64,000 bases of DNA from Candidatus Sulfotelmatobacter sp. (GCA_030041215.1 JASHOH010000136.1:124001-188000); one strand, 5' to 3'; shown: positions 8,488 through 18,166, counted from the first letter of the stretch. Numbers and translations are program-made. Notes: generated from the letters alone by a model not told the origin.

Positions 8488-9807
8488 ATGAGACAAAAAT
8501 CGTGGTGTGGTAAGTGTGCGCCGGCGGCGGTGGTTCTGGTCTTGCTCGGCCTTCTGCTGTTTTCGGCGGCTTCTGCGCTGGCTGAGCCCGTCCCGCTTCG
8601 GCGGATGGTCGATCTCGCACTGAAACATGCCACGGCCGCGGCGATTGCTGCCGCAGATGAGGATCATGCGGCCGCCGCATATCGCGAGCTGCGCGACAGC
8701 TTTATTCCCCAGCTGTCCACAGGCGCCTCGCTGGGCTGGTCGTATGGTTTTCCGCTGAGCCTGGAAGGAGCTGCGCCCTCCCTGTTCAATCTGAACGCGC
8801 AGTCTCCGCTGTGGCATTTCGAGTTGCGCGATTTTCTGAGTGCAGCGCGTGCAGAGAATGCCGCTGCTTCTCTGCGGAAAAAAGATCAGCGCGAGCAAGT
8901 GATTCAGGACACGGTTTTGAACTATGTGGAACTGCACAAATGGGAGCAGCGGCTGGCGCGCCTGAAAGAAGCGGAGCTAGATGCGCAGAAATATCAGCAA
9001 GACGTTGGCGATCGTATTAAAGAAGGAATCGACAGTGAGCTGGAAGGCACAAAAGCGCGCCTTTCCGCCGCGCGGATCTATCTTCACATAACTGAGGCCG
9101 AAGGCGCCGCTGACGTGCTGCGCGAGCATCTTGCCAAACTGACAGGATTGTCTGCTTCTGACATACAAACGGAAGACTCCATTCCCGCTCTTCCTGAAGT
9201 TGCAGCGGAAGAGAACGATGCTTCGGTTGATTCCAATCCTGCGATTCAGGCCTCCGTGGAACACGCGCGTGCGCAATATCTGATTGCCAAGGGCGATCAC
9301 AAATCGTGGCGGCCCAGCATTGATTTCGGCATGCAATACGCCGTGCTCTCGAAATTCAATCACTACCAGAACTACTTTCAGCCGGGAAGTTTCAAGCGAA
9401 ACAATGCGACCATCGGCGGCGTGATTCGCTTTCCATTCCTCAGCGCTCCGCAAAGAGCTCGCGCTCAGGCGGCAGATGCCGACGCGCTCAAGGCCAAGAA
9501 GCAGGCGGAGGCGGCGCGGGATCAGCTTTCGGAACAGGTCTTGCGCCTGAGGCGCTCCGTGACGCAGATGCAGGCGGCACGGGATGTGGCCGAACTCGAA
9601 TACGAAATTGCACAGAAGAACATTGCCGCGATGCGCACGCGCATGGAGAATTCCACCGCCAATCTGCATGATCTGGAGGACGCTGAGACTCAGGCGAGCG
9701 AAAAGTTTATTGCGCTACAGGATGTAAACTTCGAAGTGCAACGGAGCCAGGTCGCGCTCATGCGTGCCACGGGAGGACTGGAAAGCTGGGCGTTGGAGAC
9801 AAAATAG
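8488..9807 (+). CDS. TolC-family outer-membrane efflux protein
   Basis: 439 residues with a signal peptide cleaved after SALA (about 32). The body has the two long alpha-helical repeats of the outer membrane efflux protein family: each with amphipathic Ala/Glu/Gln-rich helices (LRKKDQREQVIQDTVLNYVE; AEAARDQLSEQVLRLRRSVT) and short barrel strands between. Proteins of this family form trimeric exit ducts across the periplasm and outer membrane. Its pump is not adjacent; the orphan HlyD-type adaptor at 2042 is a possible partner. The start has GAGG 7-8 bases upstream. Confidence 0.88.
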   Translation: MRQKSWCGKCAPAAVVLVLLGLLLFSAASALAEPVPLRRMVDLALKHATAAAIAAADEDHAAAAYRELRDSFIPQLSTGASLGWSYGFPLSLEGAAPSLFNLNAQSPLWHFELRDFLSAARAENAAASLRKKDQREQVIQDTVLNYVELHKWEQRLARLKEAELDAQKYQQDVGDRIKEGIDSELEGTKARLSAARIYLHITEAEGAADVLREHLAKLTGLSASDIQTEDSIPALPEVAAEENDASVDSNPAIQASVEHARAQYLIAKGDHKSWRPSIDFGMQYAVLSKFNHYQNYFQPGSFKRNNATIGGVIRFPFLSAPQRARAQAADADALKAKKQAEAARDQLSEQVLRLRRSVTQMQAARDVAELEYEIAQKNIAAMRTRMENSTANLHDLEDAETQASEKFIALQDVNFEVQRSQVALMRATGGLESWALETK

Positions 9808-9969
9808 GACAAGGGAGATCACTCAGCCAGTTTGTCACCGGATTCCCTTGGATAGAGTCTGGGCGAAACTGCATAAATACTGGGTAGTGGGCTGTTTTAC
9901 AGCCCGCTACCAGATAGTGCTTTGAGTCACATCCAGTGGGCTTAATGCTAGAATTAATACATATCAACT

Positions 9970-11439
9970 ATGCCTCTAAAAACACTGTTCTTGAACCCGC
10001 CCTCTTTTGAGAATTTCGATGGGGGCGCCGGCTCCCGCTGGCCGGCTACGCGCGAAATCGAGTCGTATTGGTATCCAGTCTGGCTGGCGTATCCCGCGGG
10101 AATGCTGGAGGGTGCGCGGCTTTTGGATGCACCTCCTCACTACATTTCGGCCCAGCAAACCATCGAAATCGCCAATGATTACGAGTTCCTGGTGCTTTTT
10201 ACGAGCACTCCCGGATTCCCGGGTGATATTGGCCTGGCACGGGCCATCAAAGCCGCCAATCCTAAGATCAAAATCGCTTTCGTGGGACCTCATGTCAGCG
10301 TGCTGCCGGAGAAATCCCTGCGTGAGTGTCCCGCCATCGACTTTGTGGTTCGCAGAGAATTCGACTATGCCGTCGTCGATTACGCCAAAGGCAAGCCGCT
10401 CGAGGAAGTTCCCGGCGTTTCATATTTGAAAGATGGGCAGATCGTGCACAATCCCGACGCTCCGCCGGTTCAGGATCTCGACGCTCTGCCTCACGTTACC
10501 GACGTCTACAAGCGCGATCTCGATGTGAGGCGGTATAACGTGCCGTTCCTGCTGCACCCTTATGTCTCGCTCTATACCACCCGCGGCTGTCCAGCGCAGT
10601 GCACATTCTGTCTGTGGCCGCAAACTTTGAGCGGACATCCCTGGCGCAAGCGCTCCACCGATGATGTGGCCGCCGAAATGTCGAAGGTCAAACAGTATTG
10701 GCCGGACGTAAAAGAATTTTTCTTCGATGACGATACCTTTAATATTCAGAAGGCGCGGACGATCGAGCTGTGCACCAAGCTCAAGCCGCTCGGACTCACG
10801 TGGTCGTGCACGTCGCGCGTGACCACAGACTATGAAACGCTGAAGGCGATGAAAGAAGCGGGATGCCGCCTGCTCATTGTGGGTTATGAATCGGGTGACC
10901 CTCAGATTCTGAAGAACATCAAGAAGGGCGCAAGCATTGAGCGTGCCCGGCAGTTCACTAAGGACTGCCACAAGCTCGGCCTGGTCGTTCATGGCGACTT
11001 CATCATGGGCTTGCCCGGAGAAACCCGCGAGACAATCAACACTACGATCAGGTTCGCCAAAGAACTCGACGTCGAAACCATTCAGGTCTCCGTCGCCCAC
11101 GCGTATCCCGGGACTGAGCTATACGAATATGCGGTAAAGAACGGCTTCATCGTTGGCAACAACAAGATGGTGGACGAAGGCGGACACCAGCTCGCGCACA
11201 TTCAATATCCTGGCTTGCCCGCCGAGGAAATTCTAGCTTCAGTGCACCGCTTCTATGACGAGTATTACTTCCGTCCGAAGGCCATCTTCCGCATTCTGAA
11301 GAAGGCCGCCTTCAACAGCAACGATCGCAAGCGCCTATGTCGCGAGGCTAAGACGTTCATGAAGCTCCGAGCCCAGCGAAACAAAATGGTGAAGAAGTAC
11401 GACGGCGAGACGGTTGCGGTGGAGCCTGCGAAGGCGTAA
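9970..11439 (+). CDS. hpnJ: Hopanoid biosynthesis B12-binding-type radical SAM protein HpnJ
   Basis: 489 residues. An N-terminal cobalamin-binding-like Rossmann domain (about 1-165) precedes the radical SAM core with C207-x3-C211-x2-C214 in TTRGCPAQCTFCLW. The overall layout and signatures (LNPPSFENFDGGAGSRWPA; FIMGLPGETRETINTTIRFA) match HpnJ, the enzyme linked to formation of the cyclitol ether head group of bacteriohopanepolyols from the glucosaminyl form. It lies beside, but on the opposite strand to, the hopanoid cluster. HpnI and HpnK, which act before it, are not in the window. Confidence 0.9.
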   Translation: MPLKTLFLNPPSFENFDGGAGSRWPATREIESYWYPVWLAYPAGMLEGARLLDAPPHYISAQQTIEIANDYEFLVLFTSTPGFPGDIGLARAIKAANPKIKIAFVGPHVSVLPEKSLRECPAIDFVVRREFDYAVVDYAKGKPLEEVPGVSYLKDGQIVHNPDAPPVQDLDALPHVTDVYKRDLDVRRYNVPFLLHPYVSLYTTRGCPAQCTFCLWPQTLSGHPWRKRSTDDVAAEMSKVKQYWPDVKEFFFDDDTFNIQKARTIELCTKLKPLGLTWSCTSRVTTDYETLKAMKEAGCRLLIVGYESGDPQILKNIKKGASIERARQFTKDCHKLGLVVHGDFIMGLPGETRETINTTIRFAKELDVETIQVSVAHAYPGTELYEYAVKNGFIVGNNKMVDEGGHQLAHIQYPGLPAEEILASVHRFYDEYYFRPKAIFRILKKAAFNSNDRKRLCREAKTFMKLRAQRNKMVKKYDGETVAVEPAKA

Positions 11440-11501
11440 TCAGTGGAGGTAGGAAGAAAGTCCCAAGAGCTCTTCACTGTGCCTCTAGTTGAACGGTACC
11501 T

Positions 11502-11948
11502 GTGACCTTCCGCAAATACCTCATCCTCGCCGGTGTCACCATCTTCGCCTCCACCGGCGACGCCATGCTCTCGCACGGCATGAAGCAGACCGGCAGCATC
11601 TCAATTCATCAACTGCCCAGTGTTATTTTTGCTGTGCTTAATCCGTGGGTTGCGTTCGGGATTCTTCTGCTGCTGGCATTTTTCGCGACGTACACAACCG
11701 CGCTTTCCTGGGCCGATCTTACGTATGTTTTGCCGGCGACGTCATTAGGATACGTTCTGCTTGCCCTGGTTGCGCGATTTATCCTGCACGAGCACGTCAG
11801 CCCGCTGCGCTGGCTGGGAATCGCCTTGATCACAGGCGGAGTCGGATTCGTCGCTGGCGGGCCGGCCCTGACAACTCATCCACCCGCTGTGCCGATAGGC
11901 CACAAGCCGGAGGCCAGCAACGCCGCTGTCAGCGGGGCGCGGTTATGA
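11502..11948 (+). CDS. EamA/SMR-like small membrane transporter, first half-size subunit
   Basis: 148 residues with four hydrophobic helices and the motif pattern of half-size EamA/DMT transporters (ALSWADLTYVLPATSLGYVL, then RFILHEHVSPLRWLGIALI). Begins at GTG 11502 and ends in a 4-base overlap (ATGA) with a second protein of the same type, implying a heterodimer like paired SMR proteins. Paired ArnE/ArnF-like proteins flip lipid-linked sugars; next to hpnJ a role in moving a hopanoid or its head-group donor is a reasonable guess only. Confidence 0.8.
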   Translation: MTFRKYLILAGVTIFASTGDAMLSHGMKQTGSISIHQLPSVIFAVLNPWVAFGILLLLAFFATYTTALSWADLTYVLPATSLGYVLLALVARFILHEHVSPLRWLGIALITGGVGFVAGGPALTTHPPAVPIGHKPEASNAAVSGARL

Positions 11949-12325
11949 AAACTCTCTACACCTGGAGCGCGATCTTAGCCATCGTCTTCGCGTCGGTGGT
12001 GGGCGATGTCTTGCTTTCCCGCGCCATGAAACAGGTCGGCGACGTTCACGCGTTGTGGAAAGAACTTGGGACTTTTGCTGTCATCCGGCGCACGCTGGCC
12101 AACCCCAACTTTCTGCTTGGCGTAACAGCTATGGCGGTGGCCTTCTTCAGCCTGCTGTTTGCGCTTTCCTGGGGAGACGTGAGTCTGGTCGCTCCCGCTG
12201 CCGCTTCCCTGACCTTCATCGGCAACGCTGTCGCTGCGAAAGTTTTTCTGCACGAAAAAGTCGACCAGCGGCGCTGGATTGCGGCGATTCTGGTGGCTGG
12301 CGGCGTGGCGCTGCTGGCGGGATGA
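11945..12325 (+). CDS. EamA/SMR-like small membrane transporter, second half-size subunit
   Basis: 126 residues, four hydrophobic helices, related to the preceding protein (both have VxGDxxLSxxMKQxG near the start and a HEKV/HEHV turn before the last helix: KVFLHEKVDQRRWIAAILVA). The ATG at 11945 overlaps the upstream stop, so the pair is translated together. A longer in-frame reading exists upstream but lies within the first gene and is not needed. Likely partner of the first subunit in one membrane transporter. Confidence 0.8.
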   Translation: MKTLYTWSAILAIVFASVVGDVLLSRAMKQVGDVHALWKELGTFAVIRRTLANPNFLLGVTAMAVAFFSLLFALSWGDVSLVAPAAASLTFIGNAVAAKVFLHEKVDQRRWIAAILVAGGVALLAG

Positions 12326-12427
12326 GTGTACGATTTGAAAGATTTTAACTGGTTCCATTTCCACACGCAGGCGAGACCCTTCGACTTCGCTCAGGACAAG
12401 CGCCCGCGCGACAACCAGCCAGGGACG

Positions 12428-13858
12428 CTACCGCGATACGGCGCCATCGTTGGAATGAAATAGGCGCATCAAGCCGCTGGGAGCCATGTCGGGCAAAGCC
12501 AAGTGAAGGGACTTCCCTACCGCGCGGGCCAGCGCTCCTGCCGCAAGATATCCGCTCCGCACGGCGCCTTCCATGGTGGCAGGCCAGCCGGTGGCGGTAA
12601 AGTCTCCAGCGAGAAATACGCGAGGCCAGCGTGTGCGCTGTTGCGGACGATAAATATCGATTCCCGGACGCGGGGAATACGTGGCGTGAAGTTCCTTGAT
12701 GACTGTTGACTTGACCAGGGTGGCGGCGCGCGCAGCTGGGAAGAACTCGCGAACTTCCTTCAGAGCAAGCTCGACAATTTCAGCGCGCGATTCGTCGATG
12801 AGGCTCTTCGAAGAGCTAACGACGAGCTCGATGTAGCTTCCCGCAGAATCATTGGTAGCACTTGCGCGCGACGTCAAGAGACGCGATTTGTGGAACATCC
12901 ATTGAATAGTGCGGTCGAGCAGGACGGCGTGGTCGAGATCGCTGATCTGGCGGTCGAACCAGAGGTGAATTCCGGTGATGGGCGAGGTTTCGAAGTGGCT
13001 GAGTTGTTCCCGCAATGGCTCGGCCTCTGGACTATGGGGAAGCACGCGCGCCAGACCATCGAAGGGCAGAGCCAGAATCAGATAATCGAAGGTTTCATCT
13101 TTTTCGCCCGCGCGAATGCGGACGTTTGACCCGCACGGCAAGAACGATTCCAGCGAAGTGCGGAAGAAAATTTCTCCTCGGCGGGCACGGATGTAATCCC
13201 CCGCACGATTGTAGAGATCAGTCAATGGAATGCTTGGAACGCCCATGTGCCGGGCCTCGGGCGTCTTCATCGATTCGCGAACTACCTGGGCGGCATAGGC
13301 AACCGAGATGAGATCGAGGTCCTCGCTCAAGGCGCTGACCAGGATCGGTTTCCAGAATCGCTGAATTGCGTTTTCGGTTTGTCGGTGCTGATGGCACCAT
13401 TGCAAAAACGATTCGCCTGTATCCGGCTGCCGCCTGAGTGTGAGTGCTGCAATCGCCCGTGCGATCGCCAGCTTGTCGGCTGCAGTGAGAAACGGAAATC
13501 GTAGAAATGAGGGCGCGGTGTGTAGCGGCGCGGGCAGCGGAGAAGCGCGGAGAACGCTCATGCGTCCGCCAGGCTCGATGAAGGTCATTTCGTTGTACCA
13601 GCGAATTTTGTCTTGCACGCCGATACGGCGGTAGAACTCAACGAGGTTCGTGCAAACGCGAAACAGCACGTGCTGGCAGTTGTCGACAACTTCGCCAGTG
13701 CTGGGATGTTCGTAAGAAGAGGCACGGCCGCCGAGATAGGGACGACGCTCATAGAGGGTCACGCGAAAGCCTGAGTCAGCAAGAACGCAGGCGGCGGCGA
13801 GGCCGGCGAGACCTCCGCCGGCGATGGCCACGCTGGGCTGGCTGGAAGATTCTGTCAT
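12428..13858 (-). CDS. hpnE: Hydroxysqualene dehydroxylase HpnE
   Basis: 476 residues. FAD-dependent amine-oxidase fold: dinucleotide-binding G14-G-G-L-A-G19, the FAD-ribose Glu37 in LYERR and GGR at 43-45; C-terminal FAD segment VFLAGDFTATGWPATMEGAV. HpnE reduces hydroxysqualene to squalene, the last step of the HpnC/D/E route. It is the final gene of the minus-strand hopanoid cluster, 121 bases after hpnD. Confidence 0.94.
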   Translation of the reverse strand: MTESSSQPSVAIAGGGLAGLAAACVLADSGFRVTLYERRPYLGGRASSYEHPSTGEVVDNCQHVLFRVCTNLVEFYRRIGVQDKIRWYNEMTFIEPGGRMSVLRASPLPAPLHTAPSFLRFPFLTAADKLAIARAIAALTLRRQPDTGESFLQWCHQHRQTENAIQRFWKPILVSALSEDLDLISVAYAAQVVRESMKTPEARHMGVPSIPLTDLYNRAGDYIRARRGEIFFRTSLESFLPCGSNVRIRAGEKDETFDYLILALPFDGLARVLPHSPEAEPLREQLSHFETSPITGIHLWFDRQISDLDHAVLLDRTIQWMFHKSRLLTSRASATNDSAGSYIELVVSSSKSLIDESRAEIVELALKEVREFFPAARAATLVKSTVIKELHATYSPRPGIDIYRPQQRTRWPRVFLAGDFTATGWPATMEGAVRSGYLAAGALARAVGKSLHLALPDMAPSGLMRLFHSNDGAVSR

Positions 13859-13979
13859 TCAAAGTTGTGGATCGCCCGCAGATGTTTGCAGCCGCAAGCG
13901 AACAGCAGGTTCCTCGCCCGTGCTTCGCTCGGGTTCGGAATGACATCAATTATGGAGTACTTGGTGAATCGGTGGATCA

Positions 13980-14927
13980 TCAGGTAAGCCGTTGGAAAAA
14001 GCCCTTCCCGAAAATGCGCAGCTTTTCAGTGACGGTAAGCGTTACTTTTCCGCTGAAGACGTCGTATTGGCGCTGGGCAATTTTGTCGAGCAGCTTGCGG
14101 TAGACATTTACCAGCACCCAGAGTGCAGGTTGGCTGTCTTCCGAAATGTAAGGAATCAACTCGTCGCCAGCCTGATAGAACTCGCGGGCGCGCGAGGCTT
14201 CGAGCTCGAGCAGTGGCCGAAAGCGGGCGGGATCGGGCGTGGAAAGAAGATCTGCGGCGGTGAGTCCAAATTGCGCGAGATCCTCCTGCGGAATGTAAAC
14301 ACGGCCCATGGCAGCATCTTCTTTCACGTCGCGGATGATGTTCGTGAGCTGAAAAGCCAAGCCGCATTGTTCGGCGAGAGATTCAGCCGCGGGATCGCGA
14401 TATCCAAAGACGTGAATGCAGACCAGTCCGACTACTGAAGCGACGTGATAGCAGTAGCTCTCGAGATCTTCGAAAGTTGCGTATTGAACAGTCAGGCCAG
14501 ATTCTGAAGGCGGAATGCTGGCTTCAGAAAGAGGCTCTGCCACATCCATGGCCGTGCCTAGAGCAAGATCGTCAAGCAGACCCGCAGGAATGTTGTACCG
14601 GCGTTGCACGTCGGTGAGCGCCATCAGAATCGCATCGTCATTCGGCTGGCCTTGCTGCGCGCGATGCAATGCGTCGAGCCAGTTATCGAGCCTCTGGCGG
14701 CGTTCGGGAAGGCTCAGGCTGGCGTCGTCGGCTATATCGTCGCAGCGGCGCATAAACGCATACACGGCACACAGGGCTTCACGCTTGCGCTTGGGTAAGA
14801 CCAGAAAAGCGTAGTAGAAATTTTTGGCGTTGGCGCGGGTGATGCCGCGGCAGACAGAATATGCCATGGCCAACTGCGCGGGAGCGGGAGTCCATGGGAC
14901 TAAGACCTGTTGTGCTCCCACGCTCAT
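13980..14927 (-). CDS. hpnD: Presqualene diphosphate synthase HpnD
   Basis: 315 residues of the squalene/phytoene synthase family. First Asp-rich motif D63-D-I-A-D-D68 and the second in NIIRDVKEDAAMGR bind the diphosphates through magnesium. HpnD condenses two farnesyl diphosphates to presqualene diphosphate. The order with hpnC upstream (4-base ATGA overlap) and hpnE downstream matches the standard bacterial squalene route and separates it from phytoene synthases. Confidence 0.94.
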   Translation of the reverse strand: MSVGAQQVLVPWTPAPAQLAMAYSVCRGITRANAKNFYYAFLVLPKRKREALCAVYAFMRRCDDIADDASLSLPERRQRLDNWLDALHRAQQGQPNDDAILMALTDVQRRYNIPAGLLDDLALGTAMDVAEPLSEASIPPSESGLTVQYATFEDLESYCYHVASVVGLVCIHVFGYRDPAAESLAEQCGLAFQLTNIIRDVKEDAAMGRVYIPQEDLAQFGLTAADLLSTPDPARFRPLLELEASRAREFYQAGDELIPYISEDSQPALWVLVNVYRKLLDKIAQRQYDVFSGKVTLTVTEKLRIFGKGFFQRLT

Positions 14928-15868
14928 AGCAGTTTTCCCACAGCGGCTTGGGCAACCAGTGCAAGTTTGCGCGGCTTAGAGATGACTGGACGGCGGCCAA
15001 GAACGGTAAAGTCCTGCCGCTCGATCGCGTTCAGGATTTCCTGGCCGCCGCGCGAGAAAAGCTCGATGTCGATCGCCAGTTCTTTGGCGACTTTGCCGGC
15101 TAGAGGCAATCCGCGCTCGAACCACTCGCGCGCACGAGCGACTTCAAATCTCATCAGAGCGCAGAACGCAGGGGTATTCCGGCTGCATAGGATGTCATCT
15201 TCGCCGACATTGAAGCGCCGCATATCTTCGAGCGGGAGATAGATTCGGCCCTTGGCATAATCGCGAGTCACGTCCTGCCAGAAGTTCGCGAGTTGCAGCG
15301 CCGTGCACGTGTAATCGGAAAGCTGCTGGCGCTCGGCATCGCGGTAGCCACAGAGATAGAGAACGAGATGGCCGACAGGATTAGCTGAGTACTGGCAATA
15401 AGCCAGCACGTCGGCAAAGCTTTCGAAGCGGGTGACAGTTTGGTCCTGCCGGAAGGCAATCAGCAGGTCAGAGAACTCGTGCTGGGGAATGTCGAACTTA
15501 CGCACGGTTTCGGCCAGCGCCACGAAAACTGGATGCCGCGGTGTGCCTTGATAGCAGGCCTGTAATTCGGATTGCCATTCGTCGAGAAGGGCGAGTGCGG
15601 CGGCGGGATCTCCGACTTCGTCGCCGAGATCATCGGAAATGCGACAGTAGGCGTAAACGTTGAAAAAATCCTGACGCAATCTTTTTGGCAAGAACCACGT
15701 GGCGACCGAGAAATTTTCGTAATGAGTGCGGGCAAGGCGGCGGCAATATTGTTGGGCTTCCTCCAGCGACGGAGCAATTTTCGGAATTAAGTAAGAAACA
15801 GGTAGGCGAGACCATCCATTTGTGATGGCAGTTTCGGCCTGACGGGTTTGGATCGCAGTGTTAGTCAC
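14924..15868 (-). CDS. hpnC: Hydroxysqualene synthase HpnC
   Basis: 314 residues of the same fold as HpnD, with the first Asp-rich motif D79-D-L-G-D-E84 in YAYCRISDDLGDEVGD and a second in NFWQDVTRDYAKGRIY; the THYENFSVATWFLPKRLR start is characteristic of HpnC. It converts presqualene diphosphate to hydroxysqualene. It is 100 bases downstream of a zinc dehydrogenase gene in the same direction and overlaps hpnD. Confidence 0.94.
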   Translation of the reverse strand: MTNTAIQTRQAETAITNGWSRLPVSYLIPKIAPSLEEAQQYCRRLARTHYENFSVATWFLPKRLRQDFFNVYAYCRISDDLGDEVGDPAAALALLDEWQSELQACYQGTPRHPVFVALAETVRKFDIPQHEFSDLLIAFRQDQTVTRFESFADVLAYCQYSANPVGHLVLYLCGYRDAERQQLSDYTCTALQLANFWQDVTRDYAKGRIYLPLEDMRRFNVGEDDILCSRNTPAFCALMRFEVARAREWFERGLPLAGKVAKELAIDIELFSRGGQEILNAIERQDFTVLGRRPVISKPRKLALVAQAAVGKLL

Positions 15869-15968
15869 GACTTATTTGGCGCCTAGGCTTCCGAGAGCGA
15901 GACGCCCTCGGGACAACCAGCAAAAACCTTCAACTCGCTCTGGGCAAGTGACGGCGCTACTTTCTACG

Positions 15969-17018
15969 CTAGTGCCCGGGAATGATGGCGGTTTTGATGT
16001 CGCCTCCGCGGTTGAGCATGTGACGCAAGACCTTCTGTAAGCTGGAAAGTGGAGCTTCTCCCGTAATGTAGTCGGTCGGACGAATTTTTTTTGCGGCGAT
16101 CAGGTCAAAGGCGCGGCGCACGGTTTCCGGAGTGTGATGGAAAGTGGCCTTGAGAGTGATCTCCGAGTAGTGCAGGCGATCGGTGTCGAGCTGCACCTGG
16201 GAGCCGCTGACGCATCCGCCGAAGAAATTTACCGTGCCGCCTTTGCGCACCATGTCGATGGCCCATTCCCAGGCATCTGGGCGTCCGACCGCTTCGATTA
16301 CCACATCACAACCGCGCTTTTGTGGAGTAAGGTTGCGAACGGCCCCTATCACATGCTGCGTCTTCGTGATCTGCACGATTTCATGCGCGCCCATCTGCTT
16401 GGCCGCGACAACCTGTTCATCGCGCTTGACGATCGAAATGACGTTGCAACCGATGGCACGGGCGACCTGAACAAACATTAGCCCAATTGGGCCACCGCCT
16501 ATGATAGCGACAGTGTCGCCGATTTCGACTCCGGTTTCGTGCAGTCCGCGAAGCACGCAGGCGAGAGGCTCGGTCATGGCTGCGTCTTCAAAGCTGATGT
16601 TCTGCGGAATCACCAGCATATTGGCTTCGACGATGCGCCGAGGCACGCGGATGTATTCGGCATACGCACCGTTGTTGAAGAGCAAGTCCTCGCACAGGTT
16701 TTCCTGGTGCTTGGAGCAGTAAAAACACATCTGGCAGGGCGCAGAGTTCAGCGCGACGACGCGTTGGCCTTTTCGAAAGCCGAGGACGCCTTCGCCGACT
16801 TCTTCGATCACTCCGGCGAGTTCGTGACCGAACAACGCGGGAGGCACAATCATGCGGGCGTGATAGCCGCGCTGGTAGACCTTGAGATCGGTGCCGCAGG
16901 TCAGCGCGACCTGCACCTTCACCAGCACCTCCCCCTTCTCCACGCGGGGGATAGGCACCTTTTCAATCTTAAGATCTTCTTTGCCGTAAAGAACGGCAGC
17001 GGTCATTTTTCCATTCAC
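15969..17018 (-). CDS. Zinc-dependent medium-chain alcohol dehydrogenase (second of pair)
   Basis: 349 residues, MDR superfamily, threonine/sorbitol dehydrogenase-like branch. Catalytic zinc ligands Cys41 (CGTDLK), His65-Glu66 (FGHELAG); four-cysteine structural zinc lobe in CQMCFYCSKHQENLC; NAD-binding GGGPIGLMFVQVA. Starts inside the stop of the preceding dehydrogenase (4-base overlap). Its place between hpnG and hpnC suggests oxidation or reduction of a hopanoid side-chain alcohol or aldehyde, but no such role is established for this protein. Confidence 0.85.
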   Translation of the reverse strand: MNGKMTAAVLYGKEDLKIEKVPIPRVEKGEVLVKVQVALTCGTDLKVYQRGYHARMIVPPALFGHELAGVIEEVGEGVLGFRKGQRVVALNSAPCQMCFYCSKHQENLCEDLLFNNGAYAEYIRVPRRIVEANMLVIPQNISFEDAAMTEPLACVLRGLHETGVEIGDTVAIIGGGPIGLMFVQVARAIGCNVISIVKRDEQVVAAKQMGAHEIVQITKTQHVIGAVRNLTPQKRGCDVVIEAVGRPDAWEWAIDMVRKGGTVNFFGGCVSGSQVQLDTDRLHYSEITLKATFHHTPETVRRAFDLIAAKKIRPTDYITGEAPLSSLQKVLRHMLNRGGDIKTAIIPGH

Positions 17019-18148
17019 TGCTGGGTTCCTTCCCGGGACTTCCAGTTCATGCCCGGCTGAATCACAATCTTCATGGACGAGGGCTGCGGATGGGCCGCCA
17101 GATCCAAAGCCCGCGGACTTTCTTCCAGCGAAAAACGATGGCTGATCAGCCGCTCCAGATCCAATTCGCGGTTCATCACAAAACGGACGGAATCCTCCTG
17201 CAAATCTACGGACGCGCTATATGAGCCTACGAGCGTCTTCTCATCGACGCAAATCACCGCCGGATCGATCACCACTTCGCCGCGCTGCGTTTGCGCAAAT
17301 AACAAGACTCTTCCGCCCGCTCGGGCGGCGTCCATAGCAGGCCGAATCAGGGCATTGCTGCCGACCGCCAAGATTATCGCGTCGGCACCTCGCCCGTCCG
17401 TCTGCTGACGCACAGCCTCGACGGTATCTCGCCGCGATGCGTCAATCCTTTGTTCAAATCCGAGGCTTTGGGTTATTTTAAGCCTCTCGGGGTATAAATC
17501 GGAAGTAATAACCGTGACCCCCGCCCGCCTTGCCAAGACACTCAAAATAATGCCGATAGGGCCTTGTCCGATGGTGAGAACAGTCTCGCCCGGTTCCAGA
17601 CGCAGCGCCTCGATGCCTTTCATGCAGGTGTTCACCGGCTCGACAAAGCAAGCCTGCTCGAATGAGACGTTATCGGGAATCTTAACGGTTCCCTGCTCGA
17701 CGACCCAATCCATGACGCGGACATATTCGGCGAACCCGCCGCCGGAAGGGTCGAATCCGGCCGTGCAACCGACCTTCTTGTAAGTGGCGCATTGGGCGAA
17801 GGTCTTGTGACGGCAGTAGTAGCACTGGCGGCACGGAATGTGATGGAAGACGACTACGCGATCCCCGGGAGCGAACTTGCGAACCCCTGCGCCAACCGTG
17901 GCTACCACGCCGGACGTTTCGTGTCCAAAAATGCGCGGAGCGGAGTGCGAGCCGGTAGCAATTTTCTTAAGATCAGTGCCGCAGACGCCGCAAGTATGCA
18001 CCCGCACCAGAAGTTCGCCCGGGCCGATTTGCGGCACGGGAACGGTCTCCAAGCGGACATCGTTAATCCCGCGATACACTGCTGCCCGCATCGTTGCAGA
18101 GATGGTCTGAGTTTGATCTTCTATGACGGCTTGTCGGGCAATACTCAT
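17015..18148 (-). CDS. Zinc-dependent medium-chain alcohol dehydrogenase (first of pair)
   Basis: About 377 residues, MDR superfamily. Zinc ligands in CGVCGTDLKK and FGHETSG, four-cysteine structural zinc site in CRQCYYCRHKTFAQC, nucleotide-binding GQGPIGIILSVLA. The start is placed at ATG 18148, one codon after an in-frame TTG; a later Met (MRAAVYRG, 18091) would also give a normal family N-terminus. It sits 18 bases after hpnG and overlaps the second dehydrogenase by 4 bases, so both belong to the hopanoid transcript. Substrate unknown. Confidence 0.85.
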   Translation of the reverse strand: MSIARQAVIEDQTQTISATMRAAVYRGINDVRLETVPVPQIGPGELLVRVHTCGVCGTDLKKIATGSHSAPRIFGHETSGVVATVGAGVRKFAPGDRVVVFHHIPCRQCYYCRHKTFAQCATYKKVGCTAGFDPSGGGFAEYVRVMDWVVEQGTVKIPDNVSFEQACFVEPVNTCMKGIEALRLEPGETVLTIGQGPIGIILSVLARRAGVTVITSDLYPERLKITQSLGFEQRIDASRRDTVEAVRQQTDGRGADAIILAVGSNALIRPAMDAARAGGRVLLFAQTQRGEVVIDPAVICVDEKTLVGSYSASVDLQEDSVRFVMNRELDLERLISHRFSLEESPRALDLAAHPQPSSMKIVIQPGMNWKSREGTQQ

Positions 18149-18166
18149 CAAAAGGATATCGATAGT

